Below are positions 43,599 through 53,186 of a DNA stretch of 64,000 bases, in pieces. The translations under genes were made by a program, and so were the position numbers. Source of the DNA: JBMNCR01 sp049366695 (GTDB lineage: Bacteria > Bacillota > Clostridia > Eubacteriales > Alkalibacteraceae); assembly GCA_049366695.1 (NCBI GenBank), contig JBMNCR010000056.1:1-64000 (forward strand), in the 5' to 3' direction. The notes beneath the pieces were generated by a model that did not search any database, had not been told where the DNA came from, and saw only the letters and a program-made list of their open reading frames with translations. Numbering within the stretch: the first letter of the stretch is position 1; every line of letters begins with the position of its first letter.

Positions 43599-45143
43599 AT
43601 GCAGGCTAAAGAGTATGTATTAGCAATAGATTGTGGAACTCAAAGTATCAGGGGATTAATATTTGATAAAGTAGGTACTTTGGTTGCTAAAGAAGTAGAA
43701 ATTTTTAATCCTCCGTATTTTTCTTTAAATTCTGGCTGGGCAGAGCGTAATGCTCAGTTATATTGGGAAGATTTGATTAGAATTATGAATAAGTTAAAAA
43801 AGAATTATACTAATTATTTTTTTAAGATATGTAGTATTTCTTTAACGACTCAAAGGGATACTTGTGTATTAATAGATAATAATGGCTCACTATTGCGACC
43901 TGCAATCTTATGGGTTGACCAAAGAAAAATAAAAAAACCAAAATCTATCAATTCAATCTATAATTCTGCAACTAAACTAATAGGTATGAAAAAAACTATT
44001 GAAGAGTTTAACCGTTCTTGTCATGCTCATTGGATACAAGAAAATGAACCAGAAATTTGGGAAAAATCATATAAGTATCTAATGTTATCAACTTTTTTAA
44101 TTTATAAGTTAACTGGAAATTTTATTGATACTCCTTCAGCGCAGACAGGTCATTTGCCATTTAATTATAAAAAGAAAAAATGGGAACACTCATATGCTTT
44201 GAAAAGTAATATATTTCAAATTCCCAAAGAAAAGCTTTATCCTCTAATTGAAGCAGGTGAATTATTTGGAAAGATTACTCAATTAGCTGCAAAAGAAACT
44301 GGTTTATTACATGGAACTCCTGTTATCGCATCTGGTTCTGATAAGGCTTGTGAAACATTGGGAGTAGGCTGTATAAATAATGAATTAGGGAGTATTTCTT
44401 TAGGTTCTCAAGCTACAATAGAAACTGCTACAAAAAAATATTATGAAGCAATTAAATTTATACCACCTTTCCCAGCAATTATCCCAGATGTGTATAATCC
44501 AGAAATAAATGTTTATAGAGGGTATTGGATGATTACTTGGTTTAAAAATGAGTTTGCTTTGAAAGAATTAATACAATCGAAAAGTAAAAATATATCACCA
44601 GAAGAATTGTTGGATAAGAGATTAAATGAAATACCTCCTGGATGTGATGGACTAATACTACAACCTTATTGGGGAAAAGAAATAGTTCGTCCAGAATCTA
44701 GAGGTTCGATAATTGGTTTTAATGAACAACATACAAGAATACATCTTTATCGGGCTATTATAGAAGGAATAGGATTTGCTTTGTTAGATGGTTTAAACTG
44801 TATAGAAAACAAATCAAGTAAGAGAATTGAGAGATTAGCTTTGTCTGGAGGAGGAGCTCAAAGTGAAATAATATGCCAAATAATGGCTGATTTGTTTAAT
44901 AGAGAGATTTACACTGTACAAACAAACGAAACATCTGGTTTAGGAGCTGCTATATCATCTTTTGTGGGAATGGGAGTATATAATGATTTTCAAAGTGCAG
45001 TAAAGGGTATGGTGCATGAAAAAAGTGTGTATAAACCTAAAGTATCTAATGTTAAGATTTATAGTGAATTATATAATAAGGTTTATAAAAATATTTATAA
45101 AAACTTAAAAGGTTTATATAGAAATATGGAGGATATTTATTGA
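43599..45143 (+). CDS. FGGY-family carbohydrate kinase
   Basis: A 514-residue sugar or polyol kinase: VLAIDCGTQSIRGLIFD is the phosphate-1 motif, SLTTQRDTCVLID and AILWVDQRKIKK follow, ASGSDKACETLGVG is in the middle, and RIERLALSGGGAQSEIICQI (adenosine site) is near residue 420. The length and the WVDQR box place it near xylulokinase/AI-2 kinase-like members, but the substrate cannot be read. The start at 43599 has GAAAGGA about 9 bases upstream. The activase gene follows 100 bases later with its own ribosome site. Confidence 0.85.
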   Translation: MQAKEYVLAIDCGTQSIRGLIFDKVGTLVAKEVEIFNPPYFSLNSGWAERNAQLYWEDLIRIMNKLKKNYTNYFFKICSISLTTQRDTCVLIDNNGSLLRPAILWVDQRKIKKPKSINSIYNSATKLIGMKKTIEEFNRSCHAHWIQENEPEIWEKSYKYLMLSTFLIYKLTGNFIDTPSAQTGHLPFNYKKKKWEHSYALKSNIFQIPKEKLYPLIEAGELFGKITQLAAKETGLLHGTPVIASGSDKACETLGVGCINNELGSISLGSQATIETATKKYYEAIKFIPPFPAIIPDVYNPEINVYRGYWMITWFKNEFALKELIQSKSKNISPEELLDKRLNEIPPGCDGLILQPYWGKEIVRPESRGSIIGFNEQHTRIHLYRAIIEGIGFALLDGLNCIENKSSKRIERLALSGGGAQSEIICQIMADLFNREIYTVQTNETSGLGAAISSFVGMGVYNDFQSAVKGMVHEKSVYKPKVSNVKIYSELYNKVYKNIYKNLKGLYRNMEDIY

Positions 45144-45244
45144 GCAGTTGACATTTTATGATATAAGGAATAATATATTTCTATGATTTTATTTGTCGTA
45201 ATAGTGAAACATATAATAATTTTGCTATTGAAAGGAGGATACAT

Positions 45245-48200
45245 TTGTTAAATTTATATGACCAATATCTATTAGGTTTAGATGTTGGGTCTACAACTAT
45301 TAAATTAGTGATATTAGATAATAACTTAAATATTAAATATAGCCAGTATAAAAGACATTTATCAAATATTAGAATAACTATACAAGACATGATTAAAGAT
45401 GCTTATGATAAATTAGGAAATATAACTTTAACTCTAGCTGTTACAGGATCAGGTGGATTATCTGTTTCTAAATGGCTCGGCATAGATTTTGTTCAAGAAG
45501 TAATTGCATGTACTAAAACTGTTGAAACTTTTGTACCACAGACAGATGTTGCTATAGAATTAGGTGGGGAAGATGCTAAGATAACATATTTTGATTATTC
45601 TATAGAGCAAAGAATGAATGGTACTTGTGCCGGAGGGACAGGAGCATTTATTGATCAGATGTCTGTACTCTTACAAACCGATGCGCTGGGTTTGAATGAG
45701 ATGGCAAAGGATTATAATGTAATTTATCCTATTGCTTCAAGATGTGGAGTATTTGCAAAAACGGATGTTCAACCACTATTGAATGAGGGTGCTAAAAAAG
45801 AGGATATATGTGTTTCTATACTACAAGCAGTTGTAAATCAAACTATAAGTGGCTTGGCTTGTGGAAAGCCAATAAGAGGAAATATTGCTTTTTTGGGTGG
45901 ACCACTTTATTTTTTATCTGAATTAAGAAAAAGATTTATTGATACTTTAAAACTATCGGAAGAACAGATAATTTTTCCGGAAAATTCACAATTATATGTA
46001 GCCATAGGTGCTTCTATTCTTTCGCAGGATAATAATGAGACTACAGAATTAAGAGAAGTTTTACATAGAGTAGATGCAATACAAAAAATAGAAAATCAAG
46101 AAATTAATAGATTGAATCCTTTATTTGCTAATGAGAGAGAAATAACCGAGTTTAATCAAATGAACGATAAATATAAAGTAAAAAGAAAAGATATAAATAC
46201 TTATAAAGGAAGATGTTTTTTAGGGATAGATGCCGGTTCTACTACTTCTAAAGCAGCTTTAATTAGTGAACAAGGAGAGTTATTATATACTTACTATAAT
46301 AGTAATCTTGGAAGTCCCTTAGATCAAGCAATACATATTTTAAAAGAAATATATAATATATTACCATGTGATGTAGTAATAGCAAATTCTGCTGTAACTG
46401 GTTATGGAGAAAATCTGATTAAATCAGCTTTAAAAATTGATTTAGGAGAAATCGAAACTATGGCTCATAGTAGAGGAGCTAAATATTTTTTACCAGACGT
46501 AGACTTCATATTAGATATAGGTGGACAAGATATGAAGTGCATGAAAATAAAAAATGGAATAATTGATAGTATCTTGTTAAATGAAGCTTGTTCATCAGGA
46601 TGTGGATCTTTTTTAGAAACCTTTGCTCATTCATTAGGCATGTCTATTGAAGAATTTGCTAAATCAGCTTTGCTATCAAAATCACCAGTTGATTTAGGTA
46701 CAAGATGTACAGTGTTTATGAATTCTAGAGTAAAACAGGCTCAAAAAGAAGGCGCATCTGTGGGAGATATTTCTGCAGGATTATCTTATTCAATAATAAG
46801 AAATGCTCTCCAAAAAGTAATTAAAATCAGAAATGTTGAAGAATTAGGTAATAATATTATTGTGCAAGGTGGGACTTTCTATAATGATGCTGTTTTAAGA
46901 GCGTTTGAAAACATACTTGGGAAAAATGTCATAAGACCTGATATATCTGGTATTATGGGAGCTTTTGGTGTAGCATTGATTGCTAAAGATAAGTATGAAG
47001 ATTCTTACAAAAGTACGCTTATTTCTTTGAATGAGATAGATAACTTTAGTACAGAAACATCTTTAAAAAGATGTGGTAAATGTACGAATAATTGTTTATT
47101 AACAATTAACAAATTTTCTGATGGTAGAAGTTTTATTTCAGGTAATAGATGTGAGAGAGGTTCTAGTGAAATTAATATAAAGAGTAAAACTAAACTACCT
47201 AATATATATGAATATAAATATAAACGAATATTTAATTATAAATCTATTAGTGATGATGAAGCGATAAGAGGAAAAGTTGGAATACCAAGAGTATTAAACA
47301 TTTATGAAAATTATCCATTTTGGCATAAATTTTTTACTCAGTTAAAATATAAAGTTATTTTATCTCCCGATTCAAATAAAGAAATATATGAAGAGGGAAT
47401 AGAAACAATACCTTCAGAATCAGTATGTTATCCAGCAAAAATTGTTCATGGACATATAATAAATTTAATAAAGAAAGGTATTGAATTTATATTCTATCCT
47501 AGTATTTCATATGAAGAGAAGGAAATAGAAGGCGTGGATAATACATATAATTGTCCAATTGTTATGTCATACCCTGAAACTATTAAACATAATGTGGATT
47601 ATCTTGATGAGCATAAAATAAAATATATGAACCCTTATTTGCCTTTTAATGACTATGAAAGACTTGAAACTAGACTGATTGAAGAATTTTCTCTATTAGG
47701 AATAAAAGAGGAAGAGATAAAATATGCTTGTTCTGTTGCATGGAAAGAAAAAGATTTGTATAAATTAGATGTACAAAAAAAAGGAGAAGAAATATTACAG
47801 TATATCCATGAAAATAATATAAAAGGAATTGTGCTAAGTGGAAGACCGTATCATATGGATCCTGAAATAAATCATGGATTACCTAATATAATTACTGAAT
47901 TAGGGATGGCAGTTTTATCAGAAGATTCCATTTCTCATTTGAAAAAAGTGAATAGACCATTAAGAGTGTTGGATCAATGGAAATACCATTCAAGATTGTA
48001 TGCTGCGGCTCAATATGTAATAACGAATCCAGACATAGAATTAGTACAGTTAACTTCATTTGGATGTGGACTTGATGCAGTAACTAGTGAGCAAGTGCAA
48101 GAAATATTAAATACCGCTGGAAAAATCTATACTTTGATAAAGATAGATGAAGTTAGCAATTTAGGAGCAATAAAAATAAGGTTGAGATCATTAAAAGCTG

Positions 48201-49513
48201 CAATTGATGAAAGAAAACTTAATAATACTCATCTGAATTTAAAAACTAATGAAGAAAAAATTGTTTTCACTAAAGAAATGAAAAAGAAACATACAATTCT
48301 TGTACCTCAAATGTCTCCAATTCATTTTGATTTTATTGAAGATGTAATGAATAAATCTGGGTATAAAGTAGAGGTGTTACCCAGTGTTGATAATCATGCT
48401 ATTGAAGAAGGATTAAAATACGTTAATAATGATGCATGTTATCCTTCCATAATTACAGTAGGCCAAATGATGAAAGCGATTAAATCAGGTAAATATGATT
48501 TAAATAATGTATCACTTATTATGTCGCAAACTGGAGGACCCTGTAGAGCTTCAAATTATGTAGGATTTCTAAGAAAGGCATTAAATGATGCAAATCTAGG
48601 ACATATACCTGTTATCTCTGCAAATTTAGTAGGATTAGAGAATAATCCAGGATTTAAAATTACTTTACCCTTAATTAATAGGGGGATTATGGGTATGGTA
48701 TATGGTGATTTATTTCAGCGTTTATTATATGCTACAAGACCATATGAAGAAGTAGAAGGATCTGCGGAAAAATTGTATAATTATTGGAATAAAATTGCTA
48801 AAAAAAATATTAGGACAGGTAATTTAATTGTTTTTAGAAATAACATAAAAAAAATTGTGTATGCTTTTGATAAAATACCATTAAGGAATGTTGTAAAACC
48901 AAAAGTTGCAATAGTTGGAGAAATATTGGTTAAATATCATCCTACTGCTAATAATAATTTAGTAGACGTATTAGAAAGTGAAGGAGCAGAAGTAGTGGTG
49001 CCTGATATTATTGATTTCTTTTTGTATTGTGCATATAACAATACTTTTAAATATGAAAAATTGGCAGGCACTAAGAAATCAAATGATAATAGTAAAAAAT
49101 TTATTATGCTTTTTGAGTGGTATAGAAAATGTATGAAAAAAAGCTTGGAATTAAGTACAAGGTTTAGACCTCCATCAACTATTGAAAGAAAAGCAAAAAA
49201 AGCTGAAGAATTAATTTCTTTAGGTAACCAAGGAGGAGAAGGATGGTTTTTAACTGCTGAAATGATGGAGTTAATAGAAGATGGTATACAGAATATTGTA
49301 TGTGTTCAACCATTCGCGTGTTTACCAAATCATGTAATGGGAAAAGGTATGATAAAACCTATAAGAAATAAGTATCCTCTTGCAAATATAGCTGCTATTG
49401 ACTATGACCCAGGAGCAAGCGAAGTAAATCAATTAAACCGAATCAAGTTAATGTTAGCAGTTGCATACAAAAATTTAGATAATTATGAAACTACTTCAAA
49501 TAGTACTATATAG
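45245..49513 (+). CDS. Giant 2-hydroxyacyl-CoA dehydratase-type activase (double BadF/HgdC + DUF2229)
   Basis: A 1422-residue fusion. Two BadF/BcrA/HgdC-type ATPase domains: GLDVGSTTIKLVILD at about 8-22 with NGTCAGGTGAF near 128, and GIDAGSTTSKAALIS at about 328-342 with NEACSSGCGSF near 446. Then CGKCTNNCLLTI and GNRCERG near 620-645, another likely iron-sulfur site, and a DUF2229/COG3580-like C-terminal half with SGRPYHMDPEINHGLP and VSLIMSQTGGPCRASNY. Related activators are ATP-driven reductases that inject an electron into dehydratase [4Fe-4S] clusters. No HgdA/B dehydratase is near, so the target is unknown. TTG start with AAAGGAGGA upstream. Confidence 0.85.
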   Translation: MLNLYDQYLLGLDVGSTTIKLVILDNNLNIKYSQYKRHLSNIRITIQDMIKDAYDKLGNITLTLAVTGSGGLSVSKWLGIDFVQEVIACTKTVETFVPQTDVAIELGGEDAKITYFDYSIEQRMNGTCAGGTGAFIDQMSVLLQTDALGLNEMAKDYNVIYPIASRCGVFAKTDVQPLLNEGAKKEDICVSILQAVVNQTISGLACGKPIRGNIAFLGGPLYFLSELRKRFIDTLKLSEEQIIFPENSQLYVAIGASILSQDNNETTELREVLHRVDAIQKIENQEINRLNPLFANEREITEFNQMNDKYKVKRKDINTYKGRCFLGIDAGSTTSKAALISEQGELLYTYYNSNLGSPLDQAIHILKEIYNILPCDVVIANSAVTGYGENLIKSALKIDLGEIETMAHSRGAKYFLPDVDFILDIGGQDMKCMKIKNGIIDSILLNEACSSGCGSFLETFAHSLGMSIEEFAKSALLSKSPVDLGTRCTVFMNSRVKQAQKEGASVGDISAGLSYSIIRNALQKVIKIRNVEELGNNIIVQGGTFYNDAVLRAFENILGKNVIRPDISGIMGAFGVALIAKDKYEDSYKSTLISLNEIDNFSTETSLKRCGKCTNNCLLTINKFSDGRSFISGNRCERGSSEINIKSKTKLPNIYEYKYKRIFNYKSISDDEAIRGKVGIPRVLNIYENYPFWHKFFTQLKYKVILSPDSNKEIYEEGIETIPSESVCYPAKIVHGHIINLIKKGIEFIFYPSISYEEKEIEGVDNTYNCPIVMSYPETIKHNVDYLDEHKIKYMNPYLPFNDYERLETRLIEEFSLLGIKEEEIKYACSVAWKEKDLYKLDVQKKGEEILQYIHENNIKGIVLSGRPYHMDPEINHGLPNIITELGMAVLSEDSISHLKKVNRPLRVLDQWKYHSRLYAAAQYVITNPDIELVQLTSFGCGLDAVTSEQVQEILNTAGKIYTLIKIDEVSNLGAIKIRLRSLKAAIDERKLNNTHLNLKTNEEKIVFTKEMKKKHTILVPQMSPIHFDFIEDVMNKSGYKVEVLPSVDNHAIEEGLKYVNNDACYPSIITVGQMMKAIKSGKYDLNNVSLIMSQTGGPCRASNYVGFLRKALNDANLGHIPVISANLVGLENNPGFKITLPLINRGIMGMVYGDLFQRLLYATRPYEEVEGSAEKLYNYWNKIAKKNIRTGNLIVFRNNIKKIVYAFDKIPLRNVVKPKVAIVGEILVKYHPTANNNLVDVLESEGAEVVVPDIIDFFLYCAYNNTFKYEKLAGTKKSNDNSKKFIMLFEWYRKCMKKSLELSTRFRPPSTIERKAKKAEELISLGNQGGEGWFLTAEMMELIEDGIQNIVCVQPFACLPNHVMGKGMIKPIRNKYPLANIAAIDYDPGASEVNQLNRIKLMLAVAYKNLDNYETTSNSTI

Positions 49514-49640
49514 TATGTTAATTAAATTGTATATTAATTATATTTTCTACATTTACTAAATAAATAATATAAAACATATCATTTAGAATGAAAAAATATG
49601 AATAATAGATAAATGTAGATAGTATATAGATATATAATTC

Positions 49641-49669
49641 AAAAGTTCCTTTTGTTAGGAGCTTTTTTT
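49641..49669 (+). terminator. Terminator after the activase gene
   Basis: AAAAGTTCC / GGAGCTTTT stem with one G-T pair (49641-49649, 49658-49666), 8-base loop, run of seven T. Confidence 0.88.
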
Positions 49670-49711
49670 GTACCCCTATATTATGAAGAGATTTTGCGTA
49701 GTGTGGAAATA

Positions 49712-49769
49712 ATTACATGTAATCGTAAATCATAATGATGTTGACATATAGAATATATGATATTATAAT
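49712..49769 (+). promoter_or_regulatory. Promoter and palindromic operator of the PTS locus
   Basis: A consensus sigma-A promoter TTGACA (49741-49746), 17-base spacer, TATAAT (49764-49769). A perfect 12-bp palindrome ATTACATGTAAT (49712-49723) lies 17 bases before the -35, a good place for an activator or the adjacent SorC regulator. Confidence 0.75.
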
Positions 49770-49818
49770 AAACGTGAGAAAAAAACAATACTATGAAATA
49801 AATTACAAGGAGATATAT

Positions 49819-50769
49819 ATGGCTTCAAATAAAGATATAAGATTAATTGTAAGATGTTCAAAGATGTATTACGAAGAGAGCATGAAGCAAGAAGATATTG
49901 CAGTTAAGTTAGGGATTTCTAAAGCTACAGTATCAAGGATTTTAAATACTGCAAAAAGTATGGGGATAGTTAAAATTACAGTGGAAAATCCATACCCAAA
50001 AGAACATATTGAAATTGAAAAAATACTAGAAAAAAAATTTCAATTAAAAGAAGTTATCATAGCTGATATACAAACTGAAGATGAAGATGAATTGAGAAGA
50101 GAAATTGGAAAGGAAGCAGCGAGATATCTACAGAGAGTGCTAAAGCAAGATATGTTAATTGGAGTTGCAAGTGGCACTACATTAGCAGCTATTCCAGAGT
50201 TTGTAGATAATAATCGAAATAATCAATTTACTTTTGTTCCCATTGTAGGAGGAAATGGTCAATGTAATGCTGAAATTCAATCAAATACTATTGCATTAAA
50301 TTTTGCAAGAGCATTTAAAGCAAACTATAAAATTTTGCATGCACCTGCAATGGTAGAAAAATTAGAAAGTAAAAAAGCATTTATTGAAGATCCAGGAATA
50401 AAGTCTGTGCTTTCATTAACTGAAAAATTAGATGTTGCATTAGTAGGAATCGGTTCATCAACTTCAAAGTCTACTGTAACAATGGTAGCTGAATTTATTA
50501 CTTCAGATGAACTTGTTGAAATGAAAAAAAGAGGAGCTATTGCTGATGTTTGTAATATCTTTATTGATGAAAATGGAAATGAAGAAAAATTTAGTACTAA
50601 TAAAAGAGTAATAAGTATTAGAATGGATAGTTTAAAGAGAACACCCCTAACTATTGCAGTTGCAGGAAATATGCTAAAAGCTGATGCTATTGTAGGAGTA
50701 ATGAAAACAAAGCTAGTTGATGTATTAGTTACAGATATATGTACTGCACAAGAAATGATAAAAAAGTGA
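49819..50769 (+). CDS. SorC/DeoR-family sugar-sensing regulator
   Basis: A 316-residue regulator: N-terminal helix-turn-helix (QEDIAVKLGISKATVSRIL at about 25-43) and C-terminal SorC effector domain (LIGVASGTTLAAIPEFV, FVPIVGGNGQCNAEIQS, ALVGIGSS), a NagB-like fold that binds phosphorylated sugars. Family members respond to the phosphorylated substrate of the pathway they control. AAGGAGATATAT precedes the ATG at 49819. It is the first gene of the glucitol-type PTS locus; E. coli and Klebsiella gut/sor systems use other regulator combinations, so SorC with GutM is worth noting. Confidence 0.92.
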   Translation: MASNKDIRLIVRCSKMYYEESMKQEDIAVKLGISKATVSRILNTAKSMGIVKITVENPYPKEHIEIEKILEKKFQLKEVIIADIQTEDEDELRREIGKEAARYLQRVLKQDMLIGVASGTTLAAIPEFVDNNRNNQFTFVPIVGGNGQCNAEIQSNTIALNFARAFKANYKILHAPAMVEKLESKKAFIEDPGIKSVLSLTEKLDVALVGIGSSTSKSTVTMVAEFITSDELVEMKKRGAIADVCNIFIDENGNEEKFSTNKRVISIRMDSLKRTPLTIAVAGNMLKADAIVGVMKTKLVDVLVTDICTAQEMIKK

Positions 50770-50779
50770 GGTGGAAAAC

Positions 50780-51184
50780 TTGTTAAATATTGCACTTACC
50801 GTATTCGGATTATTGATAGTTCAAGGACTTTTGACATATTTTCAAATTAATAATTATCGAAACAGTGTGTCAGAGATTCGAAAACAAGGGAATCTCTTTG
50901 TAGGGCAAGTAAAGGGTAAATTAAAAGCAGGTAGTATTGTTCTTATGGCCCTGGATTCTAGTGGCAATATTATTAATGCAAAAGCTATGACAGGTATAAC
51001 TGTTTTTAACCGTTTTAGATCTTTTCCAGAGATAATTGGGAATAATATATATTCAAACCAACAATGGTTAGAAAGTATTAAAAATAAACAGGTTGTAAAA
51101 GCCATTAGAAAAGGTATAGAAGCTATGAATAATCAAATGGAAGATGATGAAACTATAGATGCTATAAATGATGATAATAACTAA
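50780..51184 (+). CDS. gutM: GutM-type activator, membrane-anchored
   Basis: A 134-residue protein with one N-terminal hydrophobic helix (about 2-22), then YRNSVSEIRKQGNLFVGQVKG and AKAMTGITVFNRFRSFPEI, the GutM pattern. In E. coli GutM is an activator of the glucitol operon, mechanism poorly understood. The start is taken as TTG at 50780 because GAGGTGG lies 5 bases upstream; the GTG at 50771 overlaps that site. Follows the SorC regulator and precedes the PTS genes. Confidence 0.82.
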   Translation: MLNIALTVFGLLIVQGLLTYFQINNYRNSVSEIRKQGNLFVGQVKGKLKAGSIVLMALDSSGNIINAKAMTGITVFNRFRSFPEIIGNNIYSNQQWLESIKNKQVVKAIRKGIEAMNNQMEDDETIDAINDDNN

Positions 51185-51232
51185 GTCTAAGGACTTTGTT
51201 ATATATAAATTAAATTAAAAGGAGGAAATTAC

Positions 51233-51757
51233 ATGGATTTTTTAGCTAATTTAGCTGAAAGTTTTATCGGATTATTCAATGCCGGAGGAGCAACTTTTAT
51301 GGGATTAGTAACGGGAATACTGCCGACACTAATCGTACTTATTACTTTTGTAAATTCTATTATAATGTTAGTAGGAGAAGAAAAAGTAGAAAATTTTGCA
51401 AAGAAAATGACTGGTAATATTTTTACAAGATACACGATATTCCCACTATTAGCGGTATTTTTCTTGACAAATCCAATGTGCTATTCATTTGGAAAGTTTC
51501 TAGATGAAAAGTATAAACCAGCTTTTTACGATGCAGCAGTTTCATTTGTACATCCAATTACAGGATTATTTCCACATGCGAATGCAGGGGAATTATTTGT
51601 TTACTTAGGAATAGCAGATGGAATTACAAAACTAGGTTTACCTATATCAGGTTTAGCAGTAAGATATTTTATTGTTGGTCTAATAGTTATATTTATTAGA
51701 GGTGTAGTAACAGAAAGAATCACATTAATGATGATGTCGAAAAAGGGGGCGAACTAA
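51233..51757 (+). CDS. PTS glucitol/sorbitol-type IIC component
   Basis: A 174-residue membrane protein, the size of GutA-type IIC2: LIVLITFVNSIIMLVGEEKVENFAKKM, YTIFPLLAVFFLTNPMCYSF and FVHPITGLFPHANAGELFVY are typical. About four membrane helices. Works with the IIBC protein encoded immediately after it (no gap). AAAGGAGGAAATTAC precedes the ATG. The family transports hexitols or related polyols, but which one cannot be read. Confidence 0.92.
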   Translation: MDFLANLAESFIGLFNAGGATFMGLVTGILPTLIVLITFVNSIIMLVGEEKVENFAKKMTGNIFTRYTIFPLLAVFFLTNPMCYSFGKFLDEKYKPAFYDAAVSFVHPITGLFPHANAGELFVYLGIADGITKLGLPISGLAVRYFIVGLIVIFIRGVVTERITLMMMSKKGAN

Positions 51758-52717
51758 ATGGCTTTTAATACAATTCGATTAGAAAAAGGAAAAGGCGGAT
51801 GGGGAGGACCATTAGTAATCAAACCAGATGAAAAAAGGAACAAAGTAATATCTGTAACTGGTGGAGGTATTAGCCCCGTAGCTCAAAAAATTGCAGATTT
51901 AAGCGGCTGTACAGTACTTGATGGATTTAGTACTAGTGTTCCTGATGATGAGATTTTTGTAGCTGTAGTAGATTGTGGTGGAACAGCTAGATGTGGTGTA
52001 TATCCTAAGAAAGGTGTTTATACTGTAAATTTAACACCAGTAGGACAATCAGGACCATTAGCACAATATATTAAAGAAGATATTTACGTTTCAGCTGTAA
52101 AATTAGATAATATTACTCTTGCAGATGAAAATGCAAAAGTAACTGAAAAAGTTTACGAAGAACAACCAAAAGATAGTAAAGTTGCCAGCAATCAAAAAGG
52201 AATAGCTAAATTCGGTAAAGCTATAGGTGGAGTAGTTGGAAAGTTCTACTCAGCCGGCAAAATGACTATCAATATGGTTATTAATAATATTTTACCATTT
52301 ATGGCCTTCGTTTCAATGCTTATTGGAATAATTTCTTCATCAGGTATAGGAAATATTTTGGCAAAAGGTATTGCTCCTGCTTCTGGTAGCTTGCCTGGAC
52401 TATTATTAGTATCAGTAATTTGTGCTTTACCAATTTTATCACCGGTGTTAGGACCGGGCGCTGTAATTGCTCAAGTGGTTGGTGTATTTTTAGGAGTTGA
52501 AATTGGAAAGGGTAACATTCCTCCTCAATATGCATTGCCAGCATTGTTTGCAATTGATCCACAGGTTGGGTGTGATTTTATCCCTGTAGGATTAAGCTTA
52601 GGGGAAGCTGAGCCAGAAACAGTGGAGATTGGAGTACCTGCGGTATTATTCTCAAGGTTGATTACTGGACCGGTTTCAGTAGTAATAGCATACTTATTTA
52701 GTTTTGGATTATTCTAA
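51758..52717 (+). CDS. PTS glucitol/sorbitol-type IIBC component
   Basis: A 319-residue protein with an N-terminal IIB domain (GKGGWGGPLVIKP near residue 10; VVDCGGTARCGVYPKKG near 70 with the phosphorylated cysteine) and a C-terminal IIC1 domain of about five helices (NNILPFMAFVSMLIGIISSS, LSPVLGPGAVIAQVVG). It takes phosphate from IIA and passes it to the substrate during transport. The stop of the IIC gene abuts its start. Followed by a hairpin before the IIA gene. Confidence 0.93.
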   Translation: MAFNTIRLEKGKGGWGGPLVIKPDEKRNKVISVTGGGISPVAQKIADLSGCTVLDGFSTSVPDDEIFVAVVDCGGTARCGVYPKKGVYTVNLTPVGQSGPLAQYIKEDIYVSAVKLDNITLADENAKVTEKVYEEQPKDSKVASNQKGIAKFGKAIGGVVGKFYSAGKMTINMVINNILPFMAFVSMLIGIISSSGIGNILAKGIAPASGSLPGLLLVSVICALPILSPVLGPGAVIAQVVGVFLGVEIGKGNIPPQYALPALFAIDPQVGCDFIPVGLSLGEAEPETVEIGVPAVLFSRLITGPVSVVIAYLFSFGLF

Positions 52718-52723
52718 AATATT

Positions 52724-52754
52724 AATGTAGCACGATTACATAACGTGCTACATT
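52724..52754 (+). terminator. Hairpin between IIBC and IIA genes
   Basis: Perfect 11-bp stem AATGTAGCACG / CGTGCTACATT (52724-52734, 52744-52754), 9-base loop, only a short T run. Inside the operon it is more likely a partial terminator or an mRNA-stabilising element that sets protein ratios. Confidence 0.7.
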
Positions 52755-52813
52755 TTCACTTAAAGAATCATTTAGAAAAAAAATAAAATTATGAAGTAAT
52801 GTTGGAGGTAATC

Positions 52814-53167
52814 ATGAAATACCAGGTGACGATTAGAAAAATAGGAGAAATAGCTTTAGACTTTTTATCAGAAGATATGTTAATAATTTTTAATGAAAAT
52901 GCTCCAGCAGAGTTAGCTGAAATTTCTGTATTGCATACTATTGGTGAATTGAATGAAGATGTAAAAGTAGGGGATATGGTTGTAATATGTAATGAAACAT
53001 ATGTTGTTACAGCTATTGGGGATGAAGCAAATCATACTTTGAAAACCATGGGACATTGTAGTTTAAAATTTGATGGATTAAACATGCCACAATTACCTGG
53101 TACAATCCATTTAAAAGGGAAGATAAATCCTAATATTATTATCGGTGGAAATATAACTATACAATAA
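52814..53167 (+). CDS. PTS glucitol/sorbitol-type IIA component
   Basis: A 117-residue phosphocarrier: MLIIFNENAPAELAEISVLH near residues 22-41 and GDEANHTLKTMGHCSLKFDG near 74-93 are GutB-like; the histidine in VLHT is the likely phosphorylated residue. It receives phosphate from HPr. GGAGGTAATC precedes the ATG at 52814. Followed by the SAF-domain oxidoreductase 19 bases later. Confidence 0.9.
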   Translation: MKYQVTIRKIGEIALDFLSEDMLIIFNENAPAELAEISVLHTIGELNEDVKVGDMVVICNETYVVTAIGDEANHTLKTMGHCSLKFDGLNMPQLPGTIHLKGKINPNIIIGGNITIQ

Positions 53168-53186
53168 ATAAGGAGGCATATAATAA

